This document shows positions 4,273-7,151 of a stretch of 7,151 bases of DNA, in pieces. The notes beneath the pieces were generated by a model, which saw only the letters and a list, made by a program, of their open reading frames with translations, ran no database searches and was not told the DNA's origin. The number at the start of each line of letters is the position of its first letter. Position 1 is the first letter of the stretch. This stretch comes from Chloroflexota bacterium (GTDB lineage: Bacteria; Chloroflexota; Anaerolineae; Aggregatilineales; UBA2796). The stretch lies in assembly GCA_003695215.1 (NCBI GenBank), contig RFIM01000306.1:1-7151 (forward strand), in the 5' to 3' direction. The translations under genes were made by a program, and so were the position numbers.

Positions 4273-6983
4273 GCAAGTCTCTGCAGTTATACCGAATTGG
4301 CGCGCTAGCTGTGCTGCTCTTGGCGGCCTGGCTGCGCCTGGCTGAGCTGCGGCGTTTTCCGCCTGCCTTGCACTACGATGAAGCGGCTGATATGCTGCTT
4401 GGGCGCGATATCGCCTTCTATGGCTATCAGCCTTTCCCAGTGGTTGAGGCATATAGCGGTCGTGAGGCGCTCTTCTATTACCTTTCTGTGCCGTTGCTGC
4501 GCATTTTTGGCACGGACATCTTCGCGACGCGCTTGACCAGTGCGCTGCTGGGCATTTTGACAGTCGCCGTGACGCTAGCGCTAGGGCGGGCCATGTTCGC
4601 TGAGCATCGGCGCGGCGCCTGGATCGCCTTGTGCGCAGGCGGTTGGCTGGCCGTGAACGGCGCGCAAGTCTGGCTGACGCGCCAAGGCTTTCGCACTAGC
4701 CCGCAGCCGCTGCTGGAGGCGCTAGCGCTGTGGTGTTTGTTCATCGCGCTCAGGCGGCACAAGCATTGGCAGCTCAGCGCGGCGCTGGGCGGTTTTTTTG
4801 GCGGCGCTGCGCTGTACACATACATGGCGGCGCGCATTTTCCCACTATGGCTGTCTGTGCCATTGCTCGGATTGATCTTGATCGATTCGCGGCGCGCCTT
4901 GCGCTTGCGCCAAAGTGCGCTCTTCCTAGCAACGCTGATGAGCACAGCCTTGCCGCTGATCGCCTTCTATTTGAGCAAGCCTGATGTCTTCCTCGATCGC
5001 CTGACTCAAGTTGCGGCCGCTGATTCAAAAGCGCCGACCTTGATCGAGAGCGTTTGGCTGCACGCTGAGATGTTCTTCCTGCGCGGCGATCCGCTCTTGC
5101 GCTACAACTTGTATCCTGGTCGGCCGTGGTTCGATCCGATCAGCGGCGCGCTGATGCTGATTGGATTTGGCGCAGCGCTAGCGATCTTCTCGCAGCGCCG
5201 AAACGCGCCGCTCACGCGCTTCGCGGCGCTATGTGTGCTGCTCTCGCCCTTGCTGATCGCACCTTCAGTGGTTGCCGTGAGCGGCCTGCCGCCTTCGCAT
5301 ATGCGCTCAGTGGCCATGGTGCCGCTGATTTTCTTCGCGCCTGCGCTCGGCGTGAGCGCGCTGAGCGATCGCCTGCCTTTGGCGCGCTACGCCACCGTTG
5401 CGCTCGTGCCGATGCTAGCCTTGCACACCTGGCACGATTATCGCGCTTGGGCGACGCGCGCCGACCTGTTTTATGAGGCACATGGCGATATGCAGCTGAT
5501 CGGCACATGGCTAGAGGCACACTTACAGCCTGATCAGACAGCGTACATTGCCAGCGCCTTCTACAACCATGCAACCGTGCTTGCGCACAAGCTCGATCAC
5601 AGCCGCGTGCGTTGGCTGATGGCAGAGCACTTGATCCTAGCACCGCCAGGCGAGCGCGCGATCTATATCTTCCCGCGCACGCTACACAGCCCTTTCAGCG
5701 CCTTTCTGGCAGCAGATAGCGCCTTCGAGCCGCTGGACACGCCTCACGGGCCTGATGGCGCGCCCGCCTTCAGTGCCTACCGCTATCGCGCCTCCGAGCG
5801 GCCCGCTCCGAGGCCGAGCACTGCTTTCGGCGGCCTCTTGGGCGGCGCATCGGCGCTTGAGCCCTACCATGGGCGTGGCGGCGAGCGCGTGCAAGCGTTC
5901 CTCGCCTGGGATGTCCTGAGTGCGCCTGTGCCGCCTAACTGGACGCCTGTGATCGTCCTTCACGATCCTTTTGGCGAGGAGGTGGCGCGTTTTCATCCAT
6001 ACCTTGAGCAAAGCGATCGCTTGCGCGCAGGCGAGCGGCTGATCATCGCCCTGGACGTGCCGTTGCCGCTCGGCGCGCCGCTTGGCGAATACACCCTGCG
6101 CACCATTTGGATTGATCGCAGCAGCGGCGCGCCCTTGCCGCTTCTGGATGCTGCAAAGCGCTTCAGCGGGCTATCCGCCCTAGCCGAGCGCATTGAGGTG
6201 CAGCCTAGTGCGCCACGCGAGGCGCCGCCGCAAGGCGTAGCTGTTCTGCCAATGTTATATGCTGCGCTTAGCGCGCCGCCACAGCCGACCGAGCAAGGCG
6301 ATTGGCTGCGCTTCACAGTGACCTGGCAGGCCACTGAGGCGCCTAGCGCTCAGCCCGATCTAATCCTGAGCGCACAGCCCGCCGATGGCGCGCCGATTCA
6401 CCTGTGGCAAGGGCAGCCTGTGCGCGGCCGCTATCCATTTGCGCAATGGCGCGCCGCCGAGTACCTGGTCGAGCGCTATGCAGTGCGCCTGCCAGCCGAT
6501 CTGCCCGCAGGAGACTACACCTTGCGCCTGAGTTTGGCTGAACAGATGGTTTTTGAAGTGCCTTGGCGCGTGATCGGTGTTGAGCGCCGCTACACAGCGC
6601 CCGATCTGCCGCCATGCGATTTCCGCTTTGGCGCGCAAATCGCCCTGATCGGCTGCGAGATCGTCCAAGAAGGCGCGCAGGTGCGCCTGCGCTTGGCTTG
6701 GCGTGCCTTGAGCGCGCCTGAAGCTGATTTCACGGTCACAGTGCAGGCGCTCAATGCTGATGGCACGCTCTTCAGCCAGCACGACGCGCCGCCTGCTGCG
6801 CGCCCGACGACGCGTTGGTTGCCCGACGAGGTCTTTGAGAGTCAATTTGCGCTTCAAATACCGCCTGATGGCACATCGCGCCTGATTGTCGCCCTATACA
6901 CGCCTAGTGATGGGCGCCGTCTGCCGGTGACTGATGCGCAAGGCGTGCCCCTCGGCGATGCTGCGCCGCTCACAAGCGAATGA
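4269..6983 (+). CDS. PMT/ArnT-like membrane glycosyltransferase (GT39-like) with large C-terminal beta-rich region
   Basis: A 904-residue protein. Residues 1-390 are largely membrane, with about 11-12 hydrophobic segments (for example 8-25, 86-108, 144-162, 168-207, 215-236, 289-307, 315-337, 345-363, 372-388). HYDEAAD (35-41) follows the first segment and carries the acidic pair D37/E38 at the place of the catalytic acid of the PMT/ArnT family, which moves sugar from a polyprenyl-phosphate donor to an acceptor outside the membrane. PSHMRSVAMVP (342-352) resembles the family's conserved arginine motif. Residues about 400-510 form a soluble mixed domain. Residues 520-904 hold about three beta-rich modules (about 520-627, 657-765, 785-904). 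The start is TTG at 4269 overlapping the preceding TGA (TTGA), with no obvious ribosome binding site, so translation probably depends on re-initiation; other start codons fall only inside the first membrane segment. Acceptor and sugar are unknown. Confidence 0.85.
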   Translation: MSKSLQLYRIGALAVLLLAAWLRLAELRRFPPALHYDEAADMLLGRDIAFYGYQPFPVVEAYSGREALFYYLSVPLLRIFGTDIFATRLTSALLGILTVAVTLALGRAMFAEHRRGAWIALCAGGWLAVNGAQVWLTRQGFRTSPQPLLEALALWCLFIALRRHKHWQLSAALGGFFGGAALYTYMAARIFPLWLSVPLLGLILIDSRRALRLRQSALFLATLMSTALPLIAFYLSKPDVFLDRLTQVAAADSKAPTLIESVWLHAEMFFLRGDPLLRYNLYPGRPWFDPISGALMLIGFGAALAIFSQRRNAPLTRFAALCVLLSPLLIAPSVVAVSGLPPSHMRSVAMVPLIFFAPALGVSALSDRLPLARYATVALVPMLALHTWHDYRAWATRADLFYEAHGDMQLIGTWLEAHLQPDQTAYIASAFYNHATVLAHKLDHSRVRWLMAEHLILAPPGERAIYIFPRTLHSPFSAFLAADSAFEPLDTPHGPDGAPAFSAYRYRASERPAPRPSTAFGGLLGGASALEPYHGRGGERVQAFLAWDVLSAPVPPNWTPVIVLHDPFGEEVARFHPYLEQSDRLRAGERLIIALDVPLPLGAPLGEYTLRTIWIDRSSGAPLPLLDAAKRFSGLSALAERIEVQPSAPREAPPQGVAVLPMLYAALSAPPQPTEQGDWLRFTVTWQATEAPSAQPDLILSAQPADGAPIHLWQGQPVRGRYPFAQWRAAEYLVERYAVRLPADLPAGDYTLRLSLAEQMVFEVPWRVIGVERRYTAPDLPPCDFRFGAQIALIGCEIVQEGAQVRLRLAWRALSAPEADFTVTVQALNADGTLFSQHDAPPAARPTTRWLPDEVFESQFALQIPPDGTSRLIVALYTPSDGRRLPVTDAQGVPLGDAAPLTSE

Positions 6984-7151
6984 TCGGCACTTTGGCGAAT
7001 TCAGCAAAAAGCGCCAACGCTTCAGCAAAATCGCCGTAAGCAAGCGTGAAGTGATGATCCAGACCTTCCTGCATGATGACCTGCAGCGCGTGCGCCGCGC
7101 CTGAGTCGGCTCGGAAGAGACCGCTGGTGCCGCTGAATTGCATTGGCGCGC
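6970..7151 (-). CDS. C-terminal end of a probable L-fucose/L-arabinose isomerase family protein (5' part outside window)
   Basis: On the minus strand a frame enters from the right edge and runs 59 codons to TGA at 6972-6970. The fragment reads PMQFSGTSGLFRADSGAA, then GLDHHFTLAYGDFAEALALFAEFAKVPII. The GL-HH-----GD pattern, followed by an alpha-helical end and a short hydrophobic strand, resembles the C-terminus of the FucI/AraA-like sugar isomerase family, in which a histidine near the C-terminus is a metal ligand (H32/H33 of the fragment would be candidates). Those enzymes interconvert aldose and ketose sugars in the cytosol. Only the tail is visible, so the family call is tentative, though the frame is surely coding. 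It overlaps the convergent glycosyltransferase gene by 14 bases. Confidence 0.68.
   Translation of the reverse strand, partial: APMQFSGTSGLFRADSGAAHALQVIMQEGLDHHFTLAYGDFAEALALFAEFAKVPIIRL

Noticed and set aside
5365..6020. Two GCGATCGC octamers (5365-5372 and 6013-6020), the HIP1 word of cyanobacteria
   Set aside because: Two copies in 7 kb of GC-rich DNA with high GCGC content are unremarkable, and the gene content does not suggest a cyanobacterium.
5212..6857. Several minus-strand open frames across the glycosyltransferase gene
   Set aside because: They are antisense to a continuous 904-codon frame with clear membrane segments, have arginine- and alanine-rich products without motifs, and lack ribosome binding sites.

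Overview
The window reads as a chromosomal housekeeping segment from a GC-rich bacterium, probably a member of the Chloroflexota (Anaerolineae-like). That placement is inference. It rests on the mix of a Thermotoga-type single-chain DAHP synthase, an AroH-class chorismate mutase, a plant-type glutaminyl cyclase and a very long family-39-like glycosyltransferase with a large beta-rich C-terminal region. No mobile element, CRISPR array, tRNA or rRNA was seen.

Layout. From 1 to 1180, on the minus strand, are two complex I membrane genes: nuoA, then nuoH, which runs off the left edge. A gene-free stretch (1181-1548) holds a candidate nuoA promoter and a strong hairpin after the aro operon. From 1549 to 3016, on the minus strand, is a tight two-gene aromatic operon, aroH (chorismate mutase) then aroF (DAHP synthase), with 4 bases between them. 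From 3017 to about 3305 lies its regulatory leader. From about 3306 to 3429 is the divergent promoter region. From 3430 to 6983, on the plus strand, are a plant-type glutaminyl cyclase and a translationally coupled 904-residue membrane glycosyltransferase. At 6970-7151, on the minus strand, is the 3' end of a probable L-fucose/L-arabinose isomerase family gene, which overlaps the glycosyltransferase tail to tail.

The most interesting part is the leader of the aro operon (3077-3240). It encodes a 35-codon peptide too short for usual gene calling, in which seven of ten consecutive residues are Tyr, Phe or Trp. It is followed by a perfect 11-bp intrinsic terminator with a T6 tract, placed 60 bases before aroH. 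The RNA between can fold in mutually exclusive ways. Region 1 (just after the aromatic codons) pairs with region 2, region 2 pairs with region 3 (antiterminator), and region 3 pairs with region 4 (terminator). This is the layout of a ribosome-mediated transcription attenuator of the trpL/pheL type. It appears to sense all three aromatic amino acids and to control the first committed step of their synthesis together with the chorismate branch enzyme.

How the genes work together. AroF makes DAHP, the entry to the shikimate pathway, and AroH converts chorismate to prephenate for Phe and Tyr, so joint control by aromatic aminoacyl-tRNA supply is logical. The glutaminyl cyclase and the glycosyltransferase are both predicted to act at or outside the membrane and are likely one operon, but their joint substrate cannot be read from sequence.
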